This document shows positions 27,424 through 36,350 of a stretch of 64,000 nucleotides of DNA, in pieces. Positions within the stretch are counted from its first letter, which is position 1, and every line of letters begins with the position of its first letter. A model generated the notes under the pieces. The model was given only the letters and a program-made list of their open reading frames with translations, was not told where the DNA came from and did no database searches. The position numbers and the translations under genes were made by a program. The stretch is from Kosakonia arachidis (GTDB taxonomy: Bacteria > Pseudomonadota > Gammaproteobacteria > Enterobacterales > Enterobacteriaceae). The stretch lies in contig NZ_FPAU01000002.1 in NCBI RefSeq assembly GCF_900116535.1, positions 522,724 through 586,723 on the forward strand. Direction: 5' to 3'.

Positions 27424-27471
27424 ACTCATAATCGCTTGGTCGTTGGTTCAAACCCAACAGGGGCCACCAAA
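27424..27471 (+). repeat. attR (48-bp tRNA-derived direct repeat, right copy)
   Basis: Exact copy of 11032-11079, comprising only the 3' half of ileX. It is the displaced original end of the tRNA gene and is followed by the chromosomal terminator at 27496. Confidence 0.93.
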
Positions 27472-27495
27472 TTTTAGCTTTAAAATCATATGATT

Positions 27496-27523
27496 AAGCC
27501 ACTTCACGCGAAGTGGCTTTTTT
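27496..27523 (+). terminator. Original ileX terminator
   Basis: Perfect 10-bp stem AAGCCACTTC / GAAGTGGCTT with loop ACGC and a T-run (TTTTTTG). It directly follows attR, as expected for the native terminator of ileX before insertion. Confidence 0.88.
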
Positions 27524-27646
27524 GTTTTCAGATCACTGAGTGTCGCAAAAGTGTCGCATGAGTTTTCGGAGCTCCCCTGAAAACCGTGCCAGGCTACATT
27601 GGATGTCCGCTCTTTTTTCCACAATACGGAAAGCATATCCGCCATA

Positions 27647-27703
27647 AAAAAACGCTCTGCCGAAGAACAGATAGCGTTTGCGCTGAAACAGACCAAAACC
27701 GGG
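27647..27703 (+). pseudogene. Remnant of an IS3-family transposase OrfA
   Basis: A short stretch reads KKRSAEEQIAFALKQTKTG, matching the conserved N-terminus of IS3/IS407-type OrfA proteins. The frame then leaves the family sequence. The surrounding 27524-27856 holds no intact gene and looks like decayed mobile DNA. Confidence 0.55.
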
Positions 27704-27856
27704 ATGGCATGGGTAGCTTCGATGCCAGGAACAGTTGCTGCTGCACAAGCTGACCGAAAAAACTCAGTTATATCTCTTTCTCACACTGCAATTAAGTTCA
27801 TTCGGAGGACGGTTAGTCCGGTAAAAGACACGCCCTCCGATTCACGATAATACAGC

Positions 27857-29791
27857 TTAGCGCGCGGCAAAGAACGCAAGTGTCTCCTCCAGATTCTTTG
27901 CCTGTTCCTCAAGTGACATGGCCGCGGCGGAAATCTGTTGCACCAGTGAGGCATTCTGCTGAGTGGCGCTATCCATCTGATTCACCGCCTCGCTCACCTG
28001 ACTTACGCCTTTCGTTTGCTCATCAAGCGCCTGCACAATCTCGGCAATCACCATATGCACGCTGGAAACCGATTCGATAATTTGCTTCATCATCGTCCCC
28101 GTCTCATGCACAAGTGCCACACCTTTCGAGACACGTCCTGATGACTCCGCAATTAGCGCCGAAATCTCCTTGGCCGCGCTGGCGCTACGCTGTGCCAGGT
28201 TACGCACTTCACCCGCCACCACCGCGAAACCTCTGCCCTGCTCACCTGCGCGGGCCGCTTCAACGGCTGCGTTCAGTGCCAGGATATTAGTCTGGAAAGC
28301 AATGCTGTCGATGATACTGTTGATATCGCCAATCTTGCCGGCACTCTCATCAATCTTACCGATGATATCCACCACCTCACTCACCAACGCTTCGCCCTGC
28401 CCGGCAATCTGTGCTGCGTTCTGCGTCAGCGACGTCGCCTTATGTGCGTTCCCGGCGTTGTTCTGTACGGTCACGGAGATCTGCTCCATGCTTGCTGCAG
28501 TCTGCACAATTGCCGCCGCCTGCTCCTCAGTACGCGATGCCAGATCGAGGTTTCCGGCGGCTATTTCGCTGCTGCCAGAGCGCACTGAACTACTGGCATC
28601 ACTGATGCTGCCAACGATGCGCCGGAGCTGCTCCTGCATGGTATGCAGGGCATAGAAGATGCTACTGTTATCGCCCGCGCGCACCGGTATCTCCTTACTC
28701 AAATCACCCTGTGCCACGGACAGCGCAATCTCCGATGCCTCAGTTGGTTCACCGCCCACCGGCCGAGCGACCTTACGGGTGAACACCATCGCCACCACCA
28801 CACTCACAATGATAATGCTCAGGATCATCAGAATGATGGCGTTACGCAGGTAGTCCCACGCTTCGGCCATCACCACACTCACCGGAGTCACAATCGCCAG
28901 CTTCCACGGCGTCTGGCTGTTACCAATCTCGATGGTGCGCCAGGTGACAAACGCCGGTTCTTTTAATATCGCATCGTCTACGCGAATCACAGCTTCCCCG
29001 CCAATGGTTCCCTTCCAGGGTTTACCCACTGCTGCCTTATCCGGACTGGAGACCACTTTATTGTCCGCCGAGAGCAATACCGCGTAACCCGAACCTTCCC
29101 ATGGCTTGATCGCGCCAATCATTTTTTGTAGCGTTTCCAGCGAGAAATCCGATGTCACCGAGCCCTGAAACTTACCGTCACGGATAATCGGTGCCGCGAT
29201 GGAGGTCAACATCACATCCACGCCGTTATAGGGGTAGATATAAGGCTCGATAATGACTTCTTTTTGGCGCTGACGCGGCAGCAGATAGTAGTCGCCGCTA
29301 CCCGGTGTTTCATAATCTACCAGGTTGTGCAGTGCTGGATTGCCACCGTTATCGCGATCAACGTAACGCACATAACGGCCAGCCGGATCCTGATCCGCTT
29401 TGCCTGCGAACTCCGCGTCTTTGCCATCGAATGTGTTGGCTTCAAAGGCCAGTGACATCGACAGGAAATCAGGATGATGATGCAAATAATCAATCAGCAA
29501 CTGGTCGAGGACACGCCGTTCTGCCAGTCCCGCCTGATGCAACGCCCAGGCGCTGTTACCCAAATCGCGCGCAGCGTTCAGCGCCGAGTCAAGCTGTTGT
29601 TGAACGCGTAATGATTCAGTGAGTGCAATTTGCTGCAGATGTTTTTTGGCAACCGCTTCTTGCTGGCCAATGGATTGCCAGAGCAGCAGGCCAATGGTGA
29701 CCAGAAACCCGATGGTGATGGTGACAAAAATAGACGCCAGCATTAGTGTTCTGGCTGTGAGCTTTTTCCTGGCAGAGTTCATTATGCCCAT
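27857..29791 (-). CDS. Methyl-accepting chemotaxis protein with dCache sensor domain
   Basis: A 644-residue inner-membrane chemoreceptor. TM1 is at about 15-37; a large periplasmic dCache_1 domain follows ([57 protein letters not shown]); then TM2 near 320-340, HAMP and a cytoplasmic signalling domain with the hairpin tip [20 protein letters not shown]. It lacks a C-terminal NWETF pentapeptide, so it depends on other receptors for adaptation. The ATG at 29791 with a GGAGAAG site is preferred over the TTG at 29806. Ligand unknown; dCache_1 receptors often bind amino or organic acids. Confidence 0.88.
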   Translation of the reverse strand: MGIMNSARKKLTARTLMLASIFVTITIGFLVTIGLLLWQSIGQQEAVAKKHLQQIALTESLRVQQQLDSALNAARDLGNSAWALHQAGLAERRVLDQLLIDYLHHHPDFLSMSLAFEANTFDGKDAEFAGKADQDPAGRYVRYVDRDNGGNPALHNLVDYETPGSGDYYLLPRQRQKEVIIEPYIYPYNGVDVMLTSIAAPIIRDGKFQGSVTSDFSLETLQKMIGAIKPWEGSGYAVLLSADNKVVSSPDKAAVGKPWKGTIGGEAVIRVDDAILKEPAFVTWRTIEIGNSQTPWKLAIVTPVSVVMAEAWDYLRNAIILMILSIIIVSVVVAMVFTRKVARPVGGEPTEASEIALSVAQGDLSKEIPVRAGDNSSIFYALHTMQEQLRRIVGSISDASSSVRSGSSEIAAGNLDLASRTEEQAAAIVQTAASMEQISVTVQNNAGNAHKATSLTQNAAQIAGQGEALVSEVVDIIGKIDESAGKIGDINSIIDSIAFQTNILALNAAVEAARAGEQGRGFAVVAGEVRNLAQRSASAAKEISALIAESSGRVSKGVALVHETGTMMKQIIESVSSVHMVIAEIVQALDEQTKGVSQVSEAVNQMDSATQQNASLVQQISAAAMSLEEQAKNLEETLAFFAAR

Positions 29792-29832
29792 ATTCTTCTC
29801 CAACAACGCATAACACAGGGTGTGTATGGTAA

Positions 29833-29859
29833 ATATCGGCCTGCGTAGTGGTGGATTGA
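29833..29859 (-). promoter_or_regulatory. Sigma-28 (FliA) promoter of the dCache receptor gene
   Basis: On the minus strand: TCAA, 15 bp, GCCGATAT, against the consensus TAAA-N15-GCCGATAA. It lies about 40 bases upstream of the start. Confidence 0.65.
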
Positions 29860-30152
29860 GTTTATTTTTTTCTTACATCTGGGAGTGAGGAACTGCACGA
29901 AAAGGTGATTAGTCGTGGCGGTACATCCAATGCCAACGGCCAAAAATTTATTAAGGGTATGGTGGGAAAAGCCAGTAAAACCGGCACACTGTCAGTCGTG
30001 CCAGTGCCAGCATTTTTTTGCGAGAGCATCCTCTAACATAGCCTTATCGAGGCTCGCTATTATCGCGCTGATTTTTTAAACCAACGTCTTTTTCTGCTGT
30101 TGAGGGAGAAACATCGTCAGGTACGAAAAGAAATAACAGGAAAATTCATCGT
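29860..30152. other. Intergenic stretch without a recognised gene
   Basis: About 290 bp between the chemoreceptor promoter and hxlR-like gene. I see no ORF with a ribosome binding site; short T-rich stretches occur but no clear hairpin terminator. Confidence 0.4.
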
Positions 30153-30545
30153 TCAGGATGCTAATGCTTTTTCAGTACCTGTAGATTTTTGATCATACTC
30201 TTCCTGTGCCGCCGTAAGCTGCGGGCCATATTCCAGCGCCCAGTGATATAACGCCTCAAATGGCTGGCGAAGTGATTCACCAAGCGGCGTAATACGGTAT
30301 TCAACACCCACAGGCATTGTCGGCAACACTTCCCGATGTACCAGCCCGTTACGCTCCAGCCGTTTCAGCGCGTCGGCCAGCGCTTTATGGGTGATACCAT
30401 CCAGTCTGCGTCGGATCTCATTGAAACGAGAAGGTTTTGTACACAATACGGTAAGGATCAAAATCGACCATTTATTGGTGATGTGCTCAAGTATCGGGCG
30501 CGTTTTGCCCACATTTCCTAGCTCGCAGTCATCAATTTTTGTCAT
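30153..30545 (-). CDS. HxlR-family transcriptional regulator
   Basis: A 130-residue winged-helix protein with the HxlR pattern: NKWSILILTVLCTKPSRFNE, IRRRLDGITHKALADALKRL and ERNGLVHREVLPTMPVGVEY. Many such regulators respond to reactive electrophiles and control adjacent oxidoreductases. It is divergent from the SDR gene 98 bases away, which is the likely target. The ATG at 30545 (MTKIDDCEL) is preferred over an upstream frame extension to 30578. Confidence 0.87.
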   Translation of the reverse strand: MTKIDDCELGNVGKTRPILEHITNKWSILILTVLCTKPSRFNEIRRRLDGITHKALADALKRLERNGLVHREVLPTMPVGVEYRITPLGESLRQPFEALYHWALEYGPQLTAAQEEYDQKSTGTEKALAS

Positions 30546-30643
30546 CGCGGTATACCTATTGATATCTGATATAAACAAAGTGCGTAATTGATACTAAATA
30601 TAAACCTTATATCATCAGTTTTCCACTCAACAGGAGAACTATC

Positions 30644-31375
30644 ATGAACAGACTGCACAACAAAACGGCCCTCATACTGGGCGGCGCAAAAGGAATTGGC
30701 CTGGCGATAACCCAGCGTTTTGCCCATGAAGGCGCGACAGCATGGTTTACCTCCCGTCGCGAGGAAGAGTTACAGAACGCTGCCGCTAAAATCGAAGGAG
30801 ATGCACTGCCGCTGCGTGCTGATGTCAGCCAGCACAGCGAACTGGCACGCATAATGGAAAACATTGAGCAGCAATCAGGGCAACTGGATGTGCTGGTGAT
30901 TAACGCTGGCATGTCAGAGTACGCCACCCTTGAGCAGGTTTCAGAAACGCACTTTGAAAACACCTTCGGGTTGAATGTCCGCTCGCCGCTATTTGCCCTG
31001 CAAGCTGCGTTGCCACTGCTCAAACCTGGCGCCAGCGTCGTGCTGATAGGTTCGGTTGCCGATATTATCGGGACGGAAGGTTATGGTGTTTATGGTGCCA
31101 GCAAAGCCGCGCTGCGCTCTCTTGCCCGAACCTGGACGCGCGAACTGGCGGCCAGAAGCATTCGCGTTAACGTCGTCGCACCCGGCCCTATTGATACGGA
31201 AATGATGGCTGCGGCATCGGAAAATATTCGTCAGGGGTTAACGCAGGCAATTCCGCTGGGCCGCATGGGCCAACCGGAAGAAGTGGCCAATGCCGCGCTG
31301 TTTCTGGCAAGTGACGAAAGCAGTTATATTGCCGGTGCCGAGATTTGTGTCGATGGCGGGTTAACGCAAGTGTGA
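30644..31375 (+). CDS. Short-chain dehydrogenase/reductase (SDR)
   Basis: A 243-residue classical SDR: cofactor motif GGAKGIGLA (14-22), NAG near residue 88, catalytic serine (IGSVADIIG), YGVYGASKAAL with the YxxxK pair, and PGPIDTEM. The cofactor preference cannot be fixed from sequence, although SRREE after beta-2 hints at NADP(H). Substrate unknown. Divergent from the HxlR regulator, so probably induced with it. Confidence 0.9.
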   Translation: MNRLHNKTALILGGAKGIGLAITQRFAHEGATAWFTSRREEELQNAAAKIEGDALPLRADVSQHSELARIMENIEQQSGQLDVLVINAGMSEYATLEQVSETHFENTFGLNVRSPLFALQAALPLLKPGASVVLIGSVADIIGTEGYGVYGASKAALRSLARTWTRELAARSIRVNVVAPGPIDTEMMAAASENIRQGLTQAIPLGRMGQPEEVANAALFLASDESSYIAGAEICVDGGLTQV

Positions 31376-31615
31376 GGGATCCTTTCAGGCCGCAAAGCAT
31401 GCCAGCGGAGTGGCCTGAAAGCCGCAATGCGCGCACTTTTTCGCGTATTTCGCCGATTTAAGCCCCCATAAGCGCAATTTTCACAGAAACACTAACGCAT
31501 TGAAATATGTCCCATGTAATATGGGTGCAGACTATTGCGATATTGACATCTATAGTCCAGATTTGATGAATAACCACACCCCTTAATAAACTCTTAAGCG
31601 CTTTGACGAAACGCC

Positions 31616-32785
31616 ATGAACAAACCTATAAAACGGCTTGAAATCATCAAATACGCCATCGAACTGGAGGATGACGGCATCATCCTCAGTCAGCTTCCTT
31701 TGTTGAAAAATGAAGTTACGGATCCGGAGTTAGCGTTTATCGTCCATGCGCTTGAAGAGAAGAATTACAGCGAAGCGATGCGCGCTATAACGGCCTGGCT
31801 GCAAAACCAGCGTTCCGTCGTGAGCTGGCAGGATCCACTGGTGGCCGCCAGTAAGCTGGAACTGAAAGCGCTGGAAGAACGGTTGCGCGAACTGATTGAT
31901 AAACGCAACGCGCGCATCCAGTTGCTAGACGAGTTCAACGACCTCTACCTAACCCGCCTCGGCCCGCTGATGTCACAGATCCTGCGCCTGCGCAAAACCC
32001 TGGCGGAAGCAGCCGTTCGCCGGCAGGAAGCGGAAGCGCGCCGTCGCGAAGCCGATTATTTGCGTTGCCAGAAGTATCTGTCGCAGGCGGTGGAAGTGCT
32101 GGTTACCTTGACTCAGCGCTGGCAAAGCATGCCGCCGCATTCATTGCAGGCTGCCGAAGCGCGCAAACATCTGCAGCAGCAAAGCGAGCTGATCGCCTCG
32201 TTGCTGGCCGAAGCGCAGGAGCTGGAACGTGGTCTTACGCGCGAAGAAGAGCCGGCACGCCAGGCGCGTGACGAAGCGCGTCAGGAATACGAGAGCTATC
32301 AGGAACAGCAGTATGATGCCGAAAAACGCTTTAGCTGCGAGCAGAAGATGTCAGAAGATGAGCGTCACGAACTGAAGCGTCTATGGCGCCAGGCCAGCAA
32401 ACTCTGCCACCCGGATCTGGTGGACAACGATTTAAAAAATGAAGCGCACAGCATGATGGTGCAGCTCAACCAGGCGCGCCAGCGCGGCGATCTTAGCGCT
32501 ATCCGCGCCATTCTGACCCGCCTGCAAAAAGGGCTGGAGCCGCTGATGGCAAGCGATCGTTTAAACGATCTGCAGCGCCTGCGTCAGCGTATTACTGAAG
32601 TGAAACAGCATATCACCAGCCTGATTGAAGAGCTGGCAACGCTCGAGAAAGAGGAATCCTGGCAGCTCGTGTCGTCACTGGGCGATCGAGAAACCTACTT
32701 CCGCCAGCAGGAAAAAGCGCTGGGCGAAATTCGCCAGACGCTGGAGCAGCAAGTCAGCGAAGCCGAATATGACGAAGTGGCCTGA
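31616..32785 (+). CDS. J-domain-containing protein
   Basis: A 389-residue, mostly helical and charged cytoplasmic protein. A J-domain-like segment lies at about 250-300 (ELKRLWRQASKLCHPDLVDN, HPD at 265-267), flanked by long coiled coils (about 80-240 and 310-380). It is therefore a class-C type DnaK co-chaperone candidate, with the J-domain in the middle of the chain rather than at the N-terminus. Its client is unknown. It is single-gene, between the SDR and yqjH, in a strip not present at this place in E. coli K-12. Confidence 0.75.
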   Translation: MNKPIKRLEIIKYAIELEDDGIILSQLPLLKNEVTDPELAFIVHALEEKNYSEAMRAITAWLQNQRSVVSWQDPLVAASKLELKALEERLRELIDKRNARIQLLDEFNDLYLTRLGPLMSQILRLRKTLAEAAVRRQEAEARRREADYLRCQKYLSQAVEVLVTLTQRWQSMPPHSLQAAEARKHLQQQSELIASLLAEAQELERGLTREEEPARQARDEARQEYESYQEQQYDAEKRFSCEQKMSEDERHELKRLWRQASKLCHPDLVDNDLKNEAHSMMVQLNQARQRGDLSAIRAILTRLQKGLEPLMASDRLNDLQRLRQRITEVKQHITSLIEELATLEKEESWQLVSSLGDRETYFRQQEKALGEIRQTLEQQVSEAEYDEVA

Positions 32786-32817
32786 AAGCAGCAACCCCGG
32801 TGAACCGGGCTTCGTCG

Positions 32818-33588
32818 TTATTTCTTGTGCCAGTACGCCTGCGCACGTACTCGTTGCTGATCGATATTGCCGGTCGCATAACGCTCCATTAGCGATTTCA
32901 CAACCTCACCTTCCCCGGTCAGCCAGATAAAATAGTCTTCATCGGCGACGGTCAGTAAAGCCAGTTTATCGTGCAGCGCTTGCGGGTTATGACCAATCAC
33001 CCATTGAATATCAAAGCCGCTCAGATGCGCCAGATAATCCTCATACGCCGCATCGGCAACCATTACCACTGCCGTCACCTTTGGGCGAACCGCGAACAGG
33101 CTTAATGCTTCGAGACGTCGACGCAGCGCAGGCATACCGGATTCATCGCATACATAGAGTTGCCAGGCGTAATCTTCCGGCACCACCAACGAACCGCGCG
33201 GGCCGCCAATCGTCAATGTATCCCCTACCTGCGCATTCACGGCCCAATGGCTCGCCACGCCGCCGTCGTGAATATAGAAATCCACCACCAGTTCGTGACG
33301 GCTGGCGTCATAGATCGGCGTGTAATCGCGGGATGCCGGACGCGGTCCGTCGCCCCAGACGATGCCTTCGTCAGTCACTGTCGGCGGTACAAAATGCGAT
33401 CCCGGCTGCGGAAAGAAGACTTTTGTGTGATCGTCAAAACCGCGCGACGTAAAGCCTTCCAATTGTTCACCTCCCAGCACAATGCGCTGAAAACCAGAAC
33501 CAGCGCGTTCCACACGCAGAACAGTTAACTCGCGAAAGCGCAGTTCATTGCGTACGCGTTGGGGGTAACGTTGAGAATGGATGATCAT
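32818..33588 (-). CDS. yqjH: NADPH-dependent ferric-chelate reductase YqjH
   Basis: A 256-residue siderophore-interacting FAD protein that releases iron from ferric siderophores. It carries the FAD-binding RDYTP motif, HDGGVASHWA, the GPRGSLVVPEDYAWQLYVCDESGMPAL core and the C-terminal AYWHKK. It matches E. coli YqjH closely. It is divergent from yqjI, which represses it in E. coli, and has a Fur-box-like sequence upstream. Confidence 0.95.
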   Translation of the reverse strand: MIIHSQRYPQRVRNELRFRELTVLRVERAGSGFQRIVLGGEQLEGFTSRGFDDHTKVFFPQPGSHFVPPTVTDEGIVWGDGPRPASRDYTPIYDASRHELVVDFYIHDGGVASHWAVNAQVGDTLTIGGPRGSLVVPEDYAWQLYVCDESGMPALRRRLEALSLFAVRPKVTAVVMVADAAYEDYLAHLSGFDIQWVIGHNPQALHDKLALLTVADEDYFIWLTGEGEVVKSLMERYATGNIDQQRVRAQAYWHKK

Positions 33589-33613
33589 AATCGGCCTTCA
33601 TGAAAGTAAAAAA

Positions 33614-33806
33614 GATATATCTAAATAGCGTGTAAATGATAATGATTGTTGATTGCGCAGAACACAAGGCATTTTTATGATATAAACTTCCTGAAAGCAC
33701 AGATTGTAAAATCATAAAATAATTAACTTTATTATCAATAAAATAATAACAAACTTCATTACAAAACTGTCTAAATGATTAATTTAGATATAAATTAGAT
33801 ATATCA
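33614..33806. promoter_or_regulatory. yqjH/yqjI control region with Fur-like box and YqjI-type repeats
   Basis: GATAATGATTGTTGATTGC (33638-33656) resembles a Fur box. GATATATCTAAATA (33614-33627) recurs inverted as ATTAGATATATC close to yqjI (about 33794-33805), and a palindrome TCTAAAT-gatta-ATTTAGA is at 33770-33788. These repeats are probable YqjI operators; Fur and YqjI control of this pair is known in E. coli. Confidence 0.6.
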
Positions 33807-33824
33807 ATTTATCAGGAGTACAGT

Positions 33825-34346
33825 ATGCGCCATCATCACGAGCGGGCCGACCGCGAACACCCGCACCAGGGCGGCGGACGACGCCAGCGATTTTTTGGTC
33901 ATGGTGAGTTACGTCTGGTCATTCTCTACTTGCTAAGCAGCAACGCCAGCCACGGCTATGAGTTGATCAAAGCCATTGAATCCCTGACTCAAGGCAACTA
34001 TACGCCAAGCCCTGGCGTTATTTATCCCACACTTGATTACCTGCAAGAGCAAGGTTTCATTACCGTTGGCGATGAAGAGAATGGGCGCAGAACTATTGCG
34101 ATAACACCGCAGGGTTTGCGCTGGCTGGAAGAGAGCCAGGCGCAAATTGCAGAGATTCAGGAACGCATCCGGGTACGTAACGTTGGCTATCAGTTGCGCA
34201 GAAACCCGCAAATGAAGCGGGCGCTGGATAACTTTAAAGCTGTGCTGGATTTACGGGTGAATCAGGGGGAACTCAGCGCCGCACAGCTTAAGCAGATAAT
34301 TGGCATTATCGACCGCGCGGCGCTGGATATTTCACAACTTGATTAA
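33825..34346 (+). CDS. yqjI: PadR-family regulator YqjI (nickel-responsive in E. coli)
   Basis: A 173-residue winged-helix repressor: [40 protein letters not shown], and a C-terminal dimerisation helix ([21 protein letters not shown]). In E. coli it controls yqjH in response to nickel. E. coli YqjI has a longer histidine- and cysteine-rich N-terminal extension; here only [15 protein letters not shown] remains, with histidines but no cysteine. It overlaps the downstream chemoreceptor gene tail to tail by 4 bases. Confidence 0.93.
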   Translation: MRHHHERADREHPHQGGGRRQRFFGHGELRLVILYLLSSNASHGYELIKAIESLTQGNYTPSPGVIYPTLDYLQEQGFITVGDEENGRRTIAITPQGLRWLEESQAQIAEIQERIRVRNVGYQLRRNPQMKRALDNFKAVLDLRVNQGELSAAQLKQIIGIIDRAALDISQLD

Positions 34347-35905
34347 GCCATTTCTGTCGTATCGCGCAGACGGAAAACCTGAACCAGTTCACGCAGGTGC
34401 AGGGCCTGATCGTTCAGTGCCGCCGCCGCCGCAACCGACTCCTCCACCAGGCTGGAGTTCTGCTGGGTGGTTGAGTCAATCAGGCCAATGGCGCTATTAA
34501 TCTGCGAAATGCCATCGGTCTGTTCGCGACTCGCCTGGCCTATCTCCCGCAGGATCACATCCATCTCCTCGACATTGCTTACCATGCCGTTAATCAACCC
34601 GCTGGCTTTTTCCACCAGCGCCATCCCTTCACGGGTCTGGCTGGTGGAATTTTCGATCAGATGGCGGATCTCATTCGCCGACGAGGCGCTTTTCTGCGCC
34701 AGTTGACGAACTTCGCCCGCAACCACCGCAAAACCACGCCCGTGTTCCCCGGCACGCGCAGCTTCAACGGCTGCGTTCAGTGCGAGGATATTGGTCTGGA
34801 ACGCAATGGAGTCAATCAAGTTGATAATGTCGGACATCCGGTTTGAGGTGTCGTTAATGACGCGCATCTTTTCGGTCACCTGTAGCATCATCTCGCCGTT
34901 ATTTTTCACCACTGTCGCTGCGCCTGCGGAAAGTTGGGTGGCTTCTGACGTGTGATCGGCGGTATTTTTTACCGTGGCGGTGATTTGTTCCATTGATGCT
35001 GCGGTCTGTTCCACCGAGCTTGCCTGTTCTTCCGTTCTTGCTGCCAAATCCTGGTTACCGGCAACAATCTGCGCCGCCGCGCTGGAGATATTCTCTGAAC
35101 CATTCTGCACCTCATGAACAATCTCTACGAGGCGCTCTTTCATCTCCATTAATGCCCGCAGCAGTAAACCCGTTTCGTCGCGGTGGAGGGAGTCGATCTT
35201 ACGGGTCAAATCACCATTAGCAATGGCTTCTGCGAAGGTGACGGCCTCACTCAATGGGCGCGTGATCATACGTACAATGATCCAGCCGCTCAGACTGCCG
35301 AAGCCGATGCTAAAGACCGCAAGCAAAATAAGGATCAAACGGCTCTCGGCAAAATCGTGCTGTACGACCTCACCCGCACTTTTCATCTGCGAATCCTGGA
35401 TGGCAATCAACTCCATCACCTTTGCTTTGTAGGCTTTCTGGATATTCACCGTGTTGCTCATCATCTCCTGTATCGCAGCTGCACGATCGTTATTTTTCAC
35501 GGCGTTAAGGATACGAAAGCGAGAGTCAAGATACTGCTGGCGAACAGCGCGGATTTCGGCAAGGATTTTCTGTGATTGGTCATCACCCAAGTTTTTCGCC
35601 AGATCTTCGAGCAACGTGGAAATGCGGCTGCTGATCTCAGAAAGCTGCTTCTCCGACTCACCGCTCCACTTCCCTTCGCTATCAAGTAGCATCAGTTGCT
35701 GGATGCTGACGAAAGAGCTGAAGTTATCGATCAGCTGATTGGCTTTAACAGTGGTTGGATAGTCGTCACGCACGATTTCTTGCATTCCATTATTTGCGCG
35801 ATCAAGGCTGGAGAGTGACATAGAGGAACTCACCACCATCAACACAATAAAAAAGCCGAACGCCAGAAATAATTTCGTGCCTATTTTTACATTATGTAAA
35901 AACAT
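34343..35905 (-). CDS. Methyl-accepting chemotaxis protein, four-helix-bundle sensor type
   Basis: A 520-residue receptor. TM1 is at about 11-33, a four-helix-bundle (TarH/4HB_MCP-like) periplasmic domain at about 34-187, TM2 at about 188-210, then HAMP and the signalling helix pair with the tip [20 protein letters not shown]. There is no NWETF tail. Ligand unknown. It lies between yqjI and aer, an insertion relative to E. coli. Confidence 0.9.
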   Translation of the reverse strand: MFLHNVKIGTKLFLAFGFFIVLMVVSSSMSLSSLDRANNGMQEIVRDDYPTTVKANQLIDNFSSFVSIQQLMLLDSEGKWSGESEKQLSEISSRISTLLEDLAKNLGDDQSQKILAEIRAVRQQYLDSRFRILNAVKNNDRAAAIQEMMSNTVNIQKAYKAKVMELIAIQDSQMKSAGEVVQHDFAESRLILILLAVFSIGFGSLSGWIIVRMITRPLSEAVTFAEAIANGDLTRKIDSLHRDETGLLLRALMEMKERLVEIVHEVQNGSENISSAAAQIVAGNQDLAARTEEQASSVEQTAASMEQITATVKNTADHTSEATQLSAGAATVVKNNGEMMLQVTEKMRVINDTSNRMSDIINLIDSIAFQTNILALNAAVEAARAGEHGRGFAVVAGEVRQLAQKSASSANEIRHLIENSTSQTREGMALVEKASGLINGMVSNVEEMDVILREIGQASREQTDGISQINSAIGLIDSTTQQNSSLVEESVAAAAALNDQALHLRELVQVFRLRDTTEMA

Positions 35906-36012
35906 CTTTTCTCCATGGGTTTGATTATTTTACCGACGAAAGCGTCGGGCACTTAACCCTAAAGGCCCGCTTAAGCCCCTGGCGCAAATTAAACATATGC
36001 AGCCCAAACACG

Positions 36013-36039
36013 TTATCGGTAACCACATCGCTAACTTTA
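36013..36039 (-). promoter_or_regulatory. Sigma-28 promoter of the four-helix-bundle receptor gene
   Basis: On the minus strand: TAAA, 15 bp, ACCGATAA, a near-consensus FliA promoter (7 of 8 in the -10). It lies 108 bases upstream of the start at 35905. Confidence 0.75.
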
Positions 36040-36300
36040 TGAGTTTGATCGTTTTTTTAATTATTTATTGAAAAATCCGATAGTTAATAACTATTAATTA
36101 CTATTAATTGATCGTTATATTCTGGAGAGGAATGATTTGCACAACGCATATTAACATCGCTTAAATATATTTAATTATTAATTAAGTAAAAGGACGTGAA
36201 ATATATTAATACTTTGCATTGATAACTATAATTAATAATATTTTAACAAAAAATAAAAAACATCATTACATATGTGTATTATATTTATCCTTAACAGATA

Positions 36301-36333
36301 AAAAACCGCCATAGCTTTGCTCTGGCGGTTTTT
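36301..36333. terminator. Bidirectional terminator downstream of aer
   Basis: AAAAACCGCCA (36301-36311) pairs with TGGCGGTTTTT (36323-36333). A-run and T-run flank the stem, so it ends aer (minus strand) and would also work on the plus strand. The remaining 36040-36300 is very AT-rich and shows no gene. Confidence 0.85.
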
Positions 36334-36350
36334 AATAGGGCAATAAAATG

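Larger units (their letters stand above)
11032..27471. mobile_element. Capsid-forming PICI-like phage satellite integrated in ileX
   Basis: A 16,440-bp element bounded by perfect 48-bp repeats of the ileX 3' half (11032-11079 and 27424-27471). Read from the right end it encodes an integrase, a coupled 241-residue protein, an AlpA-like regulator, an AntA/KilAC antirepressor, an Icd-like protein with three small genes and a RepA-like helicase, iterons, and then capsid, protease, portal, head closure, connector, HNH, a 50-residue protein, small terminase and large terminase. A DUF6602-type cargo gene lies next to attL. No tail, tape-measure, fibre, holin or lysin genes are present. The set fits capsid-forming phage-inducible chromosomal islands, known from E. 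coli and Klebsiella, which take only tails from a helper phage. Confidence 0.87.

Noticed and set aside
27424..27469. Second tRNA gene
   Set aside because: Only the 3' half of ileX is present; it is the attR duplicate.
11032..27471. Complete or defective ordinary prophage
   Set aside because: No trace of tail, fibre, lysis or lambda-type regulatory genes, while head, packaging and replication modules are compact and almost intact.
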